A stretch of DNA of 64,000 nt from Streptomyces sp. 11x1 (GTDB lineage: Bacteria; Actinomycetota; Actinomycetes; Streptomycetales; Streptomycetaceae). Position numbers and translations under genes: made by a program. Where the stretch lies: assembly GCF_032598905.1 (NCBI RefSeq), contig NZ_CP122458.1, positions 3,348,001 to 3,412,000 on the forward strand, given 5' to 3'. Under the pieces are notes generated by a model. It searched no databases. It was not told the DNA's origin and was given only the letters and a program-made list of their open reading frames with translations. This document shows, one piece after another, positions 1 to 8,121 of this stretch; the stretch's first letter is position 1, and each line of letters starts with the position of its first letter.

Positions 1-269
1 TGCCGGGCTGGCTGAAGCAGGGCCTCGACGCGCATGTGACCGTCGACGGCCGCGCCCGCGCGATGCGGGACCCGCTGTCCTACACCGAACTCCTCTGCGG
101 GCTGCACCCGGTGGGCACCCCACGGCTGTGCGCCGACCGGCTCGCGGCGACGAGCGAGCGGACGGGCATCTCCCGCTTCGCCCTGCTCGTCGAGGGCTCC
201 GGCGATCTGGCGGCGACGGAGGAGAACGTACGGCGACTCGGTGCCGAGGTGCTGCCTCACCTCGGCTGA
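1..269 (+). CDS. C-terminal part of LLM-class (luciferase-like) flavin oxidoreductase
   Basis: The reading frame is open from the window edge (codons begin at base 3), so this is the 3' end of a gene that starts upstream. The last 88 residues end in a pattern (VGTPRLCADRL... then a helix ending EVLPHL) typical of the C-terminal helices of bacterial luciferase-like F420- or FMN-dependent monooxygenases, where a short 'cG-p--va-rl' segment and a terminal '--evlP-l' recur. The catalytic and flavin-binding parts are outside the window, so substrate and cofactor cannot be stated. A hairpin at 282-332 follows the stop. Confidence 0.6.
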   Translation, partial: PGWLKQGLDAHVTVDGRARAMRDPLSYTELLCGLHPVGTPRLCADRLAATSERTGISRFALLVEGSGDLAATEENVRRLGAEVLPHLG

Positions 270-281
270 GCCACTGCGGAG

Positions 282-332
282 AGCTTGCCGCCCCGGTTAC
301 CGATGCACCTCCCGCAATGGGAGCGGCAAGCT
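282..332. terminator. Bidirectional terminator candidate
   Basis: Perfect 10-bp inverted repeat (agcttgccgc at 282-291, its complement at 323-332) lying between two convergent genes. There is no T-run, as is usual for Streptomyces terminators. Confidence 0.5.
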
Positions 333-348
333 GTGGCGCGTCATGCCC

Positions 349-741
349 TCAGCAGTCCCGGAGTTCCGGGGACTGGTTGAGGAGCTGGCCGCGGATCGAG
401 GTGAAGCGGGCCAGCCTGTCGTCCGCGGACGGGTCCAGTGGGAACACCGCCACCCGGTGGCAGTTCTGGAAGGCCAGCCGTACACCGAAGTGCCGCTGCA
501 GCGCGCCGCGAATCGCGTCACTGGCGAGCGCGCGCAGCAACTGCCCGCGCGCCTGCTCGTCCGGCGGGGGCGTCTGGTTGTCGGCGAACTCTCCGCCGTC
601 GACCTTCAGCTGGGCCACCAGGGAGCTGATCATCTCCCACGCGTAAGGCAGGGAGGTCCGGACGCAGTCGACGAAGGCGGCTTCGTCGACCTCGCCTCGC
701 TCGGCCTGTTCGAGTAGGGCCGGTGAGACGTCGAGCGACAT
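349..741 (-). CDS. Conserved hypothetical protein (SCO5389-like)
   Basis: 130-residue acidic, soluble protein. The ATG at 741 is preceded by GAGAGGAGT, a good ribosome-binding site; the open frame continues upstream but with non-coding-like arginine-rich composition, so this start is preferred. It has no signal peptide or membrane segment. From memory it resembles a Streptomyces-restricted family named after S. coelicolor SCO5389, which sits next to nucS there as here. No function is known to me and no motif is recognisable. Confidence 0.7.
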   Translation of the reverse strand: MSLDVSPALLEQAERGEVDEAAFVDCVRTSLPYAWEMISSLVAQLKVDGGEFADNQTPPPDEQARGQLLRALASDAIRGALQRHFGVRLAFQNCHRVAVFPLDPSADDRLARFTSIRGQLLNQSPELRDC

Positions 742-1136
742 GGGTACTCCTCTCGCACCCCCACGACAACAGGGGTTGACGGACAAGGGCGGAGATCGGG
801 TCGGCGACCACGCAGAGTGCACGCTTCGCGACCTCCAGTTTCTACGGTAGGCAACCGAACGTGACCGCACCAGGAGATTGCGCGCACCGACTGGGCGTGT
901 GACGCACACAATCAGCCAATGCCGAACAGGAGTTGACAGCGGCACATGCCGGGGGACGACGAAGGCCCACGTGAGAGACGGGAGGACGTGACGGTGCGCG
1001 ACAGGCGCCGGGCGGGGACGCCGGGCCTGTCGAGCGGTGCCCGCCGGGGCGCGCCGGCAAAGGAGGGAACTCGGGCGCGGGCTGTTGCGGCGGTCGAATC
1101 GCGCGCACCCGTCGGCGTCGAGTAGCGTTGCCGACC
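742..1136. promoter_or_regulatory. Divergent intergenic region
   Basis: 395 bases between the divergently transcribed SCO5389-like gene and nucS. It must hold both promoters, but I could not assign -10/-35 elements with confidence. No other gene or repeat seen. Confidence 0.4.
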
Positions 1137-1808
1137 ATGCGTCTCGTCATTGCCCGCTGCTCCGTCGACTACGCGGGCCGGCTCACCGCCCATCTCCCCT
1201 CGGCCCCCCGCCTGATCCTGGTGAAGGCGGACGGCAGCGTCTCGATCCACGCGGACGACCGGGCCTACAAGCCCCTCAACTGGATGTCGCCGCCCTGCAC
1301 CCTGAAGGAGGGTTCCGGGGACGAGCAGGGCGTCTGGACCGTCATCAACAAGGCGGGCGAGAAGCTCATCATCACGATGGAGGAGGTCCTCCACGACTCC
1401 TCGCACGAGCTGGGTGTCGACCCCGGGCTGATCAAGGACGGCGTCGAGGCGCACCTCCAGGAACTCCTCGCCGACCGCATCGAGACCCTCGGCGAGGGCT
1501 ACACGCTCATCCGCCGCGAGTACATGACGGCCATCGGCCCCGTCGACATCCTGTGCCGGGACGCCGACGGCGCGACCGTGGCGGTGGAGATCAAGCGGCG
1601 CGGTGAGATCGACGGCGTGGAGCAACTCACGCGTTATCTGGAGCTGTTGAACCGCGACCCGCATCTGGCGCCGGTCCGCGGCATCTTCGCCGCCCAGGAG
1701 ATCAAGCCCCAGGCCCGCGTCCTCGCCACCGACCGCGGCATCGGCTGCGCGGTCCTCGACTACGACGCCCTGCGCGGCATCGAGGACGACAAACTGCGTC
1801 TGTTCTAG
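1137..1808 (+). CDS. nucS: Endonuclease NucS/EndoMS (mismatch-specific)
   Basis: 223 residues, the normal length for the actinobacterial enzyme that cuts both strands at mismatches (G-T, G-G, T-T) and provides non-canonical mismatch repair in organisms without MutS/MutL. The N-terminal half is the DNA-binding/dimerisation beta domain. The C-terminal RecB-like nuclease has its metal-binding residues: Asp137 in GPVD, Glu151 and Lys153 in VEIKRR, and the Q163-x3-Y167 motif. The ATG at 1137 (MRLVIARC) is chosen over a TTG three codons earlier because family members begin there. The stop codon TAG lies inside the CTAG at the left end of a MITE-like element, so the element abuts the gene with no spacer. 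Confidence 0.95.
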   Translation: MRLVIARCSVDYAGRLTAHLPSAPRLILVKADGSVSIHADDRAYKPLNWMSPPCTLKEGSGDEQGVWTVINKAGEKLIITMEEVLHDSSHELGVDPGLIKDGVEAHLQELLADRIETLGEGYTLIRREYMTAIGPVDILCRDADGATVAVEIKRRGEIDGVEQLTRYLELLNRDPHLAPVRGIFAAQEIKPQARVLATDRGIGCAVLDYDALRGIEDDKLRLF

Positions 1809-2020
1809 GCCCTGTCGTCACATTCCCGTCGTCGCCCGAAGGGCGGCCCCGCGGCGTCGTGGGGGTACCTCCCGGTCGAGCGCAGCCGAGACCGGGGGAG
1901 CGCGCTCTCGGCGTGCCGGGCACTGACCGGCGTACCGGACGTACTCGGGTCAGTGCCCGGTACGTCGAGAGCGCGTGCATGGCGTCGCGGGGCAGGCGGG
2001 AATGTGACGACAGGGCCTAG
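1805..2020. mobile_element. MITE-like element with 24-bp perfect terminal inverted repeats
   Basis: Bases 1805-1828 and 1997-2020 are perfect inverted copies (outer sequence CTAGGCCCTGTCGTCAC...). The ends read CTAG on both sides, which fits a CTAG target duplication of the kind made by IS5/IS427-group transposases. The 216-bp interior has no credible ORF and contains a second inner inverted repeat (around 1901-1975), so the whole element could fold as a long hairpin. The left CTAG supplies the TAG stop of nucS. I infer a non-autonomous element; similar GGCCCTGTCGTCA-ended repeats are common between Streptomyces genes. Confidence 0.75.
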
Positions 2021-2027
2021 GAGACCG

Positions 2028-2126
2028 CTGAAGATCTTGCTCTGGCCGCCCGACTCACCCTGGATTGCCGGTAAATGTCAATCACCATCAAGTAGGGCAA
2101 GCCGGGCGCATTTTCAAGATCTTCAG
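2028..2126. repeat. 99-bp inverted-repeat segment, 12-bp arms
   Basis: CTGAAGATCTTG (2028-2039) is repeated inverted as CAAGATCTTCAG (2115-2126). The interior has markedly lower GC than its surroundings and no ORF. This could be a second small transposon relic beside the MITE or a degraded insertion-sequence end. The rest of 2127-2335 shows nothing recognisable. Confidence 0.45.
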
Positions 2127-2335
2127 GACGCTTCTAGAGGCGGTCGCCGACGCCGCCGCCCGGGGAACGGCCGACGGGCCCTGAGGCCCCCGTCGGGGCC
2201 CACGCCGGCCCCGGGTGAAGCTGTGCGGCGGGTACTTCCCTTCCGATCAGCAGTTCCACGACCAGATCGGCTCGCACGGGGCCGGGTTCCCCTCCGTCCA
2301 CGAGCCGGCGCCCAACTGCTCCGCGGGCTGGGGGT

Positions 2336-2956
2336 CTAGTCGCCGGCGTACCGGCGGGCCGACTCGTTCTCCTGGGCCATGCGCCGTAGCGCCAGCAGCG
2401 CGGGCTCCAGGAGGACGGTCAGCAGCAGGGCACGCTCGGCGGCCTCCAACGGGTCCTCGATCCCGTCGAGTTGGTCGAGGTCGAGGGTCGCCGTGCGCTC
2501 CGCGAGGCGGGCGTACGGCAGCAGCACCTGCCAGTCGAGCGGGGCGCCCAGGGTGCGCAGCGTGGACAGGGTCTCGGCGAGGACCGCGCGGGCGGGGGCG
2601 GCCTCGTGCACGTTCCAGCCCAGTTCCTCGACCAGGGCGTCGACGTTCCCGGTCTCGGAGGGGGCCTCGGCGGACTCCTCCGCAAGCCTGATGGCCCCGA
2701 GGGCCAGCCCCAGTTGGAGGTGGGTGTCCCCGGCGTGCTCCGCCAGGGCGCCCAGGAGCTCCCGGGTGGTGCTGACGGACAGCCCCCGGACCCCGATCAG
2801 CGCACGGATCAGCCGAAGCCTGCGCACATGGCTCTCGTCGTACTCGGCCTGCGTCGCCGAGATCTGCCGCCCGGCCGGGAGCAACCCCTCACGAAGGTAG
2901 TACTTGATCGTCGCGACGGAGACTCCGCTGCGGCGGCTCAGCTCGGAGATACGCAT
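2336..2956 (-). CDS. MerR-family transcriptional regulator
   Basis: 206 residues. The N-terminus (MRISELSRRSGVSVATIKYY then LREGLLP) is the canonical MerR winged helix-turn-helix with the R-x-Y-x-x-G-L-L/I wing, and a dimerisation helix region follows. The rest is an acidic, Leu/Ala-rich helical domain without the cysteines of metal-sensing MerR proteins, so an organic ligand is more likely than a metal. It is divergent from the DUF3291-like gene at 3047, with a 45-bp near-perfect palindrome between them (2978-3022), the probable operator for both genes. MerR regulators usually twist such a site to activate a promoter with a long spacer. Confidence 0.85.
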   Translation of the reverse strand: MRISELSRRSGVSVATIKYYLREGLLPAGRQISATQAEYDESHVRRLRLIRALIGVRGLSVSTTRELLGALAEHAGDTHLQLGLALGAIRLAEESAEAPSETGNVDALVEELGWNVHEAAPARAVLAETLSTLRTLGAPLDWQVLLPYARLAERTATLDLDQLDGIEDPLEAAERALLLTVLLEPALLALRRMAQENESARRYAGD

Positions 2957-2977
2957 CGGTCGTCCCCCGCACTAGAA

Positions 2978-3022
2978 GTTGGATACCTTCACTGTCTAAC
3001 ATAGATAGTGAAGGTATCCAAC
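2978..3022. promoter_or_regulatory. MerR operator palindrome
   Basis: Two perfect 16-bp arms (GTTGGATACCTTCACT at 2978-2993, inverted at 3007-3022) flank a 13-bp centre. It is the only strong dyad between the MerR gene and its divergent neighbour, starting 22 bp upstream of the MerR start codon, so it probably overlaps both promoters. Confidence 0.75.
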
Positions 3023-3046
3023 ATCTCCCCGGAGAGGGCCACAGCC

Positions 3047-3451
3047 ATGCCCACCCTGCGCTGGACCACGGTCAGCACCCCCGCACCGGACACCGAGGCG
3101 TTCGTCATGGCCTCCCGGCTGGAGGTCCGCTCGTTCAAGGACGTACCGCGCTTCTTCCTCCAGTCCCTGTCCGCGTGGAAGCAGGTCTCCCGCGCTCCTG
3201 GTGCCTACGGCGCCTCCCTGATCGCCGAGCCCCTGAAGCGCACGTTCTGGACGCTGTCGGCGTGGGAGGACAAGGACGCGCTCTACGAGTACGCGAGGAC
3301 CGAACCGCACCGGTCGATCATGATCGGCCTCCGGCCCACGATGAAGGACTCGGTCTTCACCTTCTGGCGGGCCCCCGTGGCCGAGCTGCCCATCCCCTGG
3401 TCGGACGCCCGCCGCCGCCTCGCCGAGGAGCAGGCGCGGAGCCGTTCCTGA
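3047..3451 (+). CDS. DUF3291-like / monooxygenase-fold protein
   Basis: 134 residues from the ATG at 3047, which follows GGAGAGGGCC; a GTG 13 codons upstream lies inside the operator palindrome and is not credible. The sequence (SRLEVRSFKDVPRFF, then WTLSAWEDKDALYEYARTEPH) has the pattern of dimeric alpha-beta-barrel proteins of the DUF3291/antibiotic-biosynthesis-monooxygenase type: a beta strand ending 'tlS-WeD-da---ya-t--H'. The fold is common in small oxidases that handle polyketides, heme or carotenoids, but the substrate here is unknown. It is divergent from, and likely regulated by, the MerR gene. Confidence 0.65.
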   Translation: MPTLRWTTVSTPAPDTEAFVMASRLEVRSFKDVPRFFLQSLSAWKQVSRAPGAYGASLIAEPLKRTFWTLSAWEDKDALYEYARTEPHRSIMIGLRPTMKDSVFTFWRAPVAELPIPWSDARRRLAEEQARSRS

Positions 3452-3653
3452 TCACCGGTCCCTGATCTCCATCGGCCAAGCCTTCGGCGCCCCTTCCGCC
3501 AGGAGAGACCCCGACCCGCGAGGCCCGGAGGCCGCAACCGGGAGGCCCGGTGGCCGTACCCGCGCTCCTGTAGCCGTACCCGCGAGGCGGCGCGGAGGCC
3601 GGCCCCACCCGCGAGAACGTATCGCTCACGCGGGTCACGAGGGGCCCTTGCCG

Positions 3654-6308
3654 TCAGGCCACCGTGCCGTCGGGCGAGTCGGCCGGGGCCCCCGCCGCCG
3701 TGGTCGACTCGACGGGCCCGCCGGAGGTCGACGCACTGGCGCTGTTGGTGTCGTCCGGCGGTGGGTCCTCGGTTCCGCCCCCGCTCGGTGTGGGCGTGGG
3801 GGTGGGCGTGGGGGTCGGCGTGGGGGTCGGGGTCGACGAGGGCGACTCCGACCCGTCATCGGTCTCGGACGGCGTCGGCTTCGGCTTCGGCGAGGTCTTC
3901 GACGGGGACGGCGTCGGCTTGCCCGACGGCCCCTTCGTCCCGCTCGGGTCGTCCGACGGCCCCGCCGTGTCGGTCGGTGTCGGGTCGTCCGACGTGCCGT
4001 AGGTGCCGTCGGGGCCCGGGTCCGTCGGTTCGGGCAGGGCGCCCGGGGTGTCGTCCTCGTCCCCGGCCTTGGGGCGGTCCGCGACGAGACCACCATCGTC
4101 GGTGCCCTCGCTGGCGGACGGGTTGACGCCGACCCGCTCGGCCGGGGTGTCGCCGTTGCGGTCGGAGGTCGCGCCGAGGGTCACGACGGTGCCCAGCACG
4201 GCCGCGAGGAGCGCACCGGCACCCGCCGCGACCAGGTTGCGCCGGGCACCGCCGACAAGGCCCTTGAGGCTGCTCAGCCGGTGCGCGGGCGACGTGGAGC
4301 CCACCCGCTGGGTGACGAGCGTCGTGTCCTTGGCCGCCGGCGCCGAGACGGCTTTGCCGTTCCCGGCCGCGCCCGATCCCCACGCCCCCGATCCGGTCGG
4401 CGTACCGAAACCGGTCCCGTTCGACGCCGTGGCCCCGTGGCCGACCGCGCCGAGGCCCGCCGTACCGAGTCCCGCGCCGGTCGAGCCGGGCGGCGGGTAC
4501 GCGGACGGCACGCCCCCGGGCGGTGAGGCCGACTCCTCGTGACGGGCGTCCGGCACCTCCTCCCCCGCCGCCGTGCGCCCGCCGGGCGGTGTCGCCCCGG
4601 AGCGGTCGGCGACCAGGGCGAGGGCCCGGCGTCCGGCGACGGTGCCGCGCTTGTCGGCGAGGACGTTGCGCAGCCCGATGGAGGCCTCCAGCTCCGCCCG
4701 GGCCCGCTCCAACTGCCCGGAGCAGAGCGCGAGGACGCCCAGCTCGTGGTGGAAGTAGGCCTGCTCGCCGGTCTCACCGGCGAGACCGGCGGCCTCCGCG
4801 CCGGCCCGCAGCGAACGCTCCCAGGCGGTCCAGAGCAGCCCGGCGGCGAACGCGGGCGCCGCCTGCCGGGCCAGCACCACGGCGGCGCTCTCCTCGTCCT
4901 CGCCGGGCGGCACCGTCGTCGGCACGAGCGCGGTGAGGGCGGCCAGGACGGCGTCCGCCTCGGCCGAGACCCGCTCGGGGGTGACCGAGGGGTGCCCGGC
5001 CCACCAGGCGTAGTGCTGGGCGGCGGTGTGGGCGCGCGCCTCCGTGTCGTCGGCGTACCCGGCGGCCTCCAGCTGCGTCCGCACCCCGGCGGCGAGCCGG
5101 TAGCGGGCGCCGACAGGTGTCACCAGGGCGCAGCCGACCAGCTCGCCGAGGGCGGCGTCGGCGTGGGTGTCGCCCACCAGGGCGGGCAGGTGGGCCTGGT
5201 GCGGGATCTCGCCGCCGAGCGCGACGGCGAACCTGAGGGTCTCGCGGGCCGAGGCGCTCAGCCGGGAGGCGAGCAGCGCGGCGGGCGCGGCCCCCTCGGC
5301 GAGCGACGGCAGGGGCAGGTCGTGTCCGTCCGGGACGGCGTCGACGGGCAGGTCGACGGGCGGTGCCTCCTGGAAGACCCCGAACTCGTCGACGGCGTCC
5401 GCGCCGGCCCGCTGCCGGTCCCGCTGCCTGAGCAGCGCGCCGGCCTGGGTGAAGCGCAGCGGCAGGCCCTCGGACTCGAACCAGAGGTCACCGGCCCAGT
5501 TCGCCTCGTCCTCGGTGAGCGGCCGTCCGACAACACGCTCCAGGAGCTGTTCGCTGCCGGCGCGGTCGAAGCCGCCGAGGAGGATCTCCTCCAGGGGCGC
5601 GTCGTTGGAGGGCAGCGGGATGCCGGGGGTGGCAGCGATCAGGAAGGCGCACTCGGGGGTGGCGTCGAGCAGTTCGTCGAGCGCGATCCCGCCGAACTCC
5701 AGGTCGTCCAGGACGACGACCGCGCCGATGTCCTTCACGATGTCGAGGATCTGCTGCCGGGCGGGCCGGAACAGGGGTGTGCTGTACACGGCTGCGAACA
5801 GGTCGTACAGCAGGTCGTCGACCGTGCGCCGGAAACCGCTCAGCCGGACGACGCCGTCGGGGGCCAGATCCGCGCAGTCCTGGGCGACCGCGTCGAGGAG
5901 CGTGGTGCGACCGGAGCCGGGGGCTCCGGTGAGGCGCACGGAGCGGCCGCGCGCGAGCAGCCGTACGAGCCGTGCTCTCTCCTCGTCGCGGTGGAGCAGG
6001 GGCAGCTGGGGCAGCGAGGGGCCCGGGGGCACCGGCGGCCGGCCGGCGCGGTCGAGAGCGGCACGCTCGGCGGGTGTGTGTTTCACGGGCTGACCAGGCA
6101 GTTCGCCCGGTGGGCAGTTCTCTATCTCGCTGCCGTCGACGGGGTTGACGGTGAGCAGGAAGTCGCCCGAGACGAGCTGGACGGTGCGGGCGAGCGCCGG
6201 CGCGTGCCGGTCGAAGTCCTGCGTCAGCGCGTCCCGTGGCGGACGCTTGCTCGGCGCCTGTCCGTCGTCATGGCCGTGCTCTGCGGGTCCCCGGTTGTTC
6301 GGGTCCAT
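3654..6308 (-). CDS. Large membrane-anchored P-loop NTPase (STAND/AAA-like) with disordered extracellular tail
   Basis: 884 residues from the ATG at 6308 (MDPNNRGP). A P-loop GAPGSGRT (128-135) and Walker-B-like GAVVVLDD (196-203) mark an NTPase of the AAA/NB-ARC-STAND type, followed by a winged-helix-like and a helical repeat region (roughly 350-600). A Gly/Ala/Thr-rich linker leads to a single hydrophobic segment (LVAAGAGALLAAVLGTVVTL, about residues 685-710) and then a ~170-residue Pro/Ser/Thr/Asp tail including ten consecutive Thr-Pro repeats, presumably outside the cell. It matches an S. coelicolor gene type annotated only as ATP-binding protein. The topology suggests a signalling NTPase coupled to the envelope; function unknown. 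Confidence 0.7.
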   Translation of the reverse strand: MDPNNRGPAEHGHDDGQAPSKRPPRDALTQDFDRHAPALARTVQLVSGDFLLTVNPVDGSEIENCPPGELPGQPVKHTPAERAALDRAGRPPVPPGPSLPQLPLLHRDEERARLVRLLARGRSVRLTGAPGSGRTTLLDAVAQDCADLAPDGVVRLSGFRRTVDDLLYDLFAAVYSTPLFRPARQQILDIVKDIGAVVVLDDLEFGGIALDELLDATPECAFLIAATPGIPLPSNDAPLEEILLGGFDRAGSEQLLERVVGRPLTEDEANWAGDLWFESEGLPLRFTQAGALLRQRDRQRAGADAVDEFGVFQEAPPVDLPVDAVPDGHDLPLPSLAEGAAPAALLASRLSASARETLRFAVALGGEIPHQAHLPALVGDTHADAALGELVGCALVTPVGARYRLAAGVRTQLEAAGYADDTEARAHTAAQHYAWWAGHPSVTPERVSAEADAVLAALTALVPTTVPPGEDEESAAVVLARQAAPAFAAGLLWTAWERSLRAGAEAAGLAGETGEQAYFHHELGVLALCSGQLERARAELEASIGLRNVLADKRGTVAGRRALALVADRSGATPPGGRTAAGEEVPDARHEESASPPGGVPSAYPPPGSTGAGLGTAGLGAVGHGATASNGTGFGTPTGSGAWGSGAAGNGKAVSAPAAKDTTLVTQRVGSTSPAHRLSSLKGLVGGARRNLVAAGAGALLAAVLGTVVTLGATSDRNGDTPAERVGVNPSASEGTDDGGLVADRPKAGDEDDTPGALPEPTDPGPDGTYGTSDDPTPTDTAGPSDDPSGTKGPSGKPTPSPSKTSPKPKPTPSETDDGSESPSSTPTPTPTPTPTPTPTPSGGGTEDPPPDDTNSASASTSGGPVESTTAAGAPADSPDGTVA

Positions 6309-6635
6309 CGGTCCTAGCCCCCCAAAAGCGTCTCGTGTGCTGGAGCCCCTCCCGGCCGTGTCGCACACCGCGCTGTCGCTTCTGGTCCGGAACCCGCTCG
6401 AGGGTAGCTGGCAGCGGGCAGCCGAACCCTAAACCTTCGCACAGTATCTCCGACAGTCCGGGGTCCCGCGCCGTCCGAGACATCACAGTCTCGTGAGGAT
6501 TGCGAGCGTGGTGCGTTTCGCCCTCATGGTCCGCTCTGGTCCATCAGGTCTCATGACCCCCATGACGACCGGAGGGGCCAGGCCGAACGGATGTCCCGCA
6601 CACACGGAGCCATACGTACGAACCCGCACACGCGT
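6309..6635. other. Intergenic region, promoter presumed
   Basis: 327 bases upstream of the NTPase gene and downstream of the STAS gene, both on the minus strand. It should hold the NTPase promoter. A moderately AT-rich stretch lies near 6430-6500. No gene, repeat or clear terminator recognised. Confidence 0.3.
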
Positions 6636-6959
6636 TCACACGCGGGGCAATGACTCCAGACCGATTCCGCCCTCGATCGCGAGGATGCGGTGCAGCCGGG
6701 TGGCCACGAGCAGCCGCTGCATCTGCGGCGGCACATCGCGCAGCACGAGCCGCCGTCCGCACCGTCCCGCCCGCCGGTGGGCTCCCATGATCACCCCGAG
6801 TCCGGTGGCGTCCCAGGAGTCCAGCTCTGACAGGTCGAGCACCAGGTCGCCGACGCCGTCGTCGACGGCCGAGTGCAGGACCGTACGGGCGTCCGCCGCG
6901 CTGCGTACGTCGAGGCGGCCCCCGACGACCAGCTCGGCGTGGTCGCCCCTGATGTACAT
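6636..6959 (-). CDS. STAS-domain protein (anti-anti-sigma factor-like)
   Basis: 107 residues. The ATG at 6959 (MYIRGDHAEL) follows GGGGAG at 8 nt; longer readings add a non-conserved N-terminus. The central segment DLSELDSWDATGLGVIMG fits the STAS loop that in SpoIIAA/RsbV carries the phosphorylated serine (D-S-[ST]-G). Here it reads D50-A51-T52-G53, so only a threonine remains as possible acceptor. STAS antagonists bind anti-sigma kinases to free an alternative sigma factor, and Streptomyces carries many. No kinase or sigma gene is adjacent. Confidence 0.85.
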   Translation of the reverse strand: MYIRGDHAELVVGGRLDVRSAADARTVLHSAVDDGVGDLVLDLSELDSWDATGLGVIMGAHRRAGRCGRRLVLRDVPPQMQRLLVATRLHRILAIEGGIGLESLPRV

Positions 6960-7158
6960 AAGCGCTCCCCGTGAGTGCGTCTCGTACTCCGTGATGTGGG
7001 TGATGCAACGTCTGACGGCGTTTGACACCGACAGGTTGCCGTCTGTGAGCGAACCGATACCGAATTCACCTCAAGGGGTGAACCCGGAGAGGCTCATGCG
7101 TTCACATGCGTGGGAGGGGCCGCCCGTGACGCGTGGGCCGGCGTCAGCCGGATCCGCG

Positions 7159-8007
7159 TCAGTAGGTGTAGAAGCCCTGCCCGCTCTTGCGTCCGATGTC
7201 ACCGGCGTCCACCATCCGGCGCATCAGCTCCGGCGGGGCGAACTTCTCGTCCTGCGACTCGGTGTAGATGTTGCTGGTGGCGTGCAACAGGATGTCGACG
7301 CCCGTCAGATCGGCCGTGGCCAGGGGCCCCATCGCGTGGCCGAAGCCCAGCTTGCAGGCGAGGTCGATGTCCTCGGCGGTGGCGACGCCCGACTCGTACA
7401 GCTTCGCCGCCTCGACGACGAGGGCGGAGATGAGACGGGTCGTCACGAACCCGGCGACGTCACGGTTGACGACGATGCAGGTCTTGCCGACCGACTCGGC
7501 GAACTCCCGCGCGGTGGCGAGCGCCTCGTCACTCGTCTTGTAGCCGCGCACCAGTTCGCAGAGCTGCATCATCGGCACCGGCGAGAAGAAGTGGACGCCG
7601 ACGACCCGCTCGGGCCGCTCGGTGGCCGCCGCGATCTTGGTGATCGGGATGGCGGAGGTGTTCGAGGCGAGCACGGTGTCCTCGCGGACGACCTTGTCGA
7701 GCGCCCGGAAGATCTCGTGCTTCACCTCCAGCTTCTCGAAGACGGCCTCGACGACGATGTCCGCGTCGGCCGCCGCGTCGAGGTCGGTGGTGGCGGTGAT
7801 CCGCCCCAGCGCCGCCTCGGCGTCCCCGGCCGCCAACTTCCCCTTGCTCACGAACTTGTCGTACGACGCCTCGATGCCGCCGATGCCACGGTTGAGCGCC
7901 TCGTCGGTGACGTCGCGCAGAACGACGTCCCAGCCCGCCTGCGCGGACACCTGGGCGATCCCGGACCCCATGAGTCCGGCTCCGATCACGGCGAGCTTCC
8001 GTGCCAC
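7159..8007 (-). CDS. 3-hydroxybutyryl-CoA dehydrogenase
   Basis: 282 residues from the GTG at 8007, chosen because AGGGGAG lies 8 nt upstream; a GTG 7 codons earlier overlaps that site. The N-terminal Rossmann fold has GAGLMGSG (residues 9-16) for NAD(P). The catalytic dyad is His139 (VGVHFFSPVP) and Glu151 (CELVRG), with Ser117 in SNTSAI. The C-terminal helical domain ends GRKSGQGFYTY, the family signature. The enzyme interconverts acetoacetyl-CoA and 3-hydroxybutyryl-CoA, and in Streptomyces it feeds butyryl-CoA for the ethylmalonyl-CoA pathway and polyketide precursors. It is probably monocistronic. Confidence 0.93.
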   Translation of the reverse strand: MARKLAVIGAGLMGSGIAQVSAQAGWDVVLRDVTDEALNRGIGGIEASYDKFVSKGKLAAGDAEAALGRITATTDLDAAADADIVVEAVFEKLEVKHEIFRALDKVVREDTVLASNTSAIPITKIAAATERPERVVGVHFFSPVPMMQLCELVRGYKTSDEALATAREFAESVGKTCIVVNRDVAGFVTTRLISALVVEAAKLYESGVATAEDIDLACKLGFGHAMGPLATADLTGVDILLHATSNIYTESQDEKFAPPELMRRMVDAGDIGRKSGQGFYTY

Positions 8008-8121
8008 TGTGCGACTCCCCTGGTACACGCTGTTGATGTGTTGCCTCTCCGGCGGACACTAGCGCCCGTGAGGGGCCGTGTGACCGCTTAGTAACGCGAG
8101 TCACGTCTCAACAGACGGACA

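Noticed and set aside
4539..6317. 592-codon open frame on the plus strand
   Set aside because: Shadow of the NTPase gene on the opposite strand; Gly/Val/Arg composition without domain pattern.
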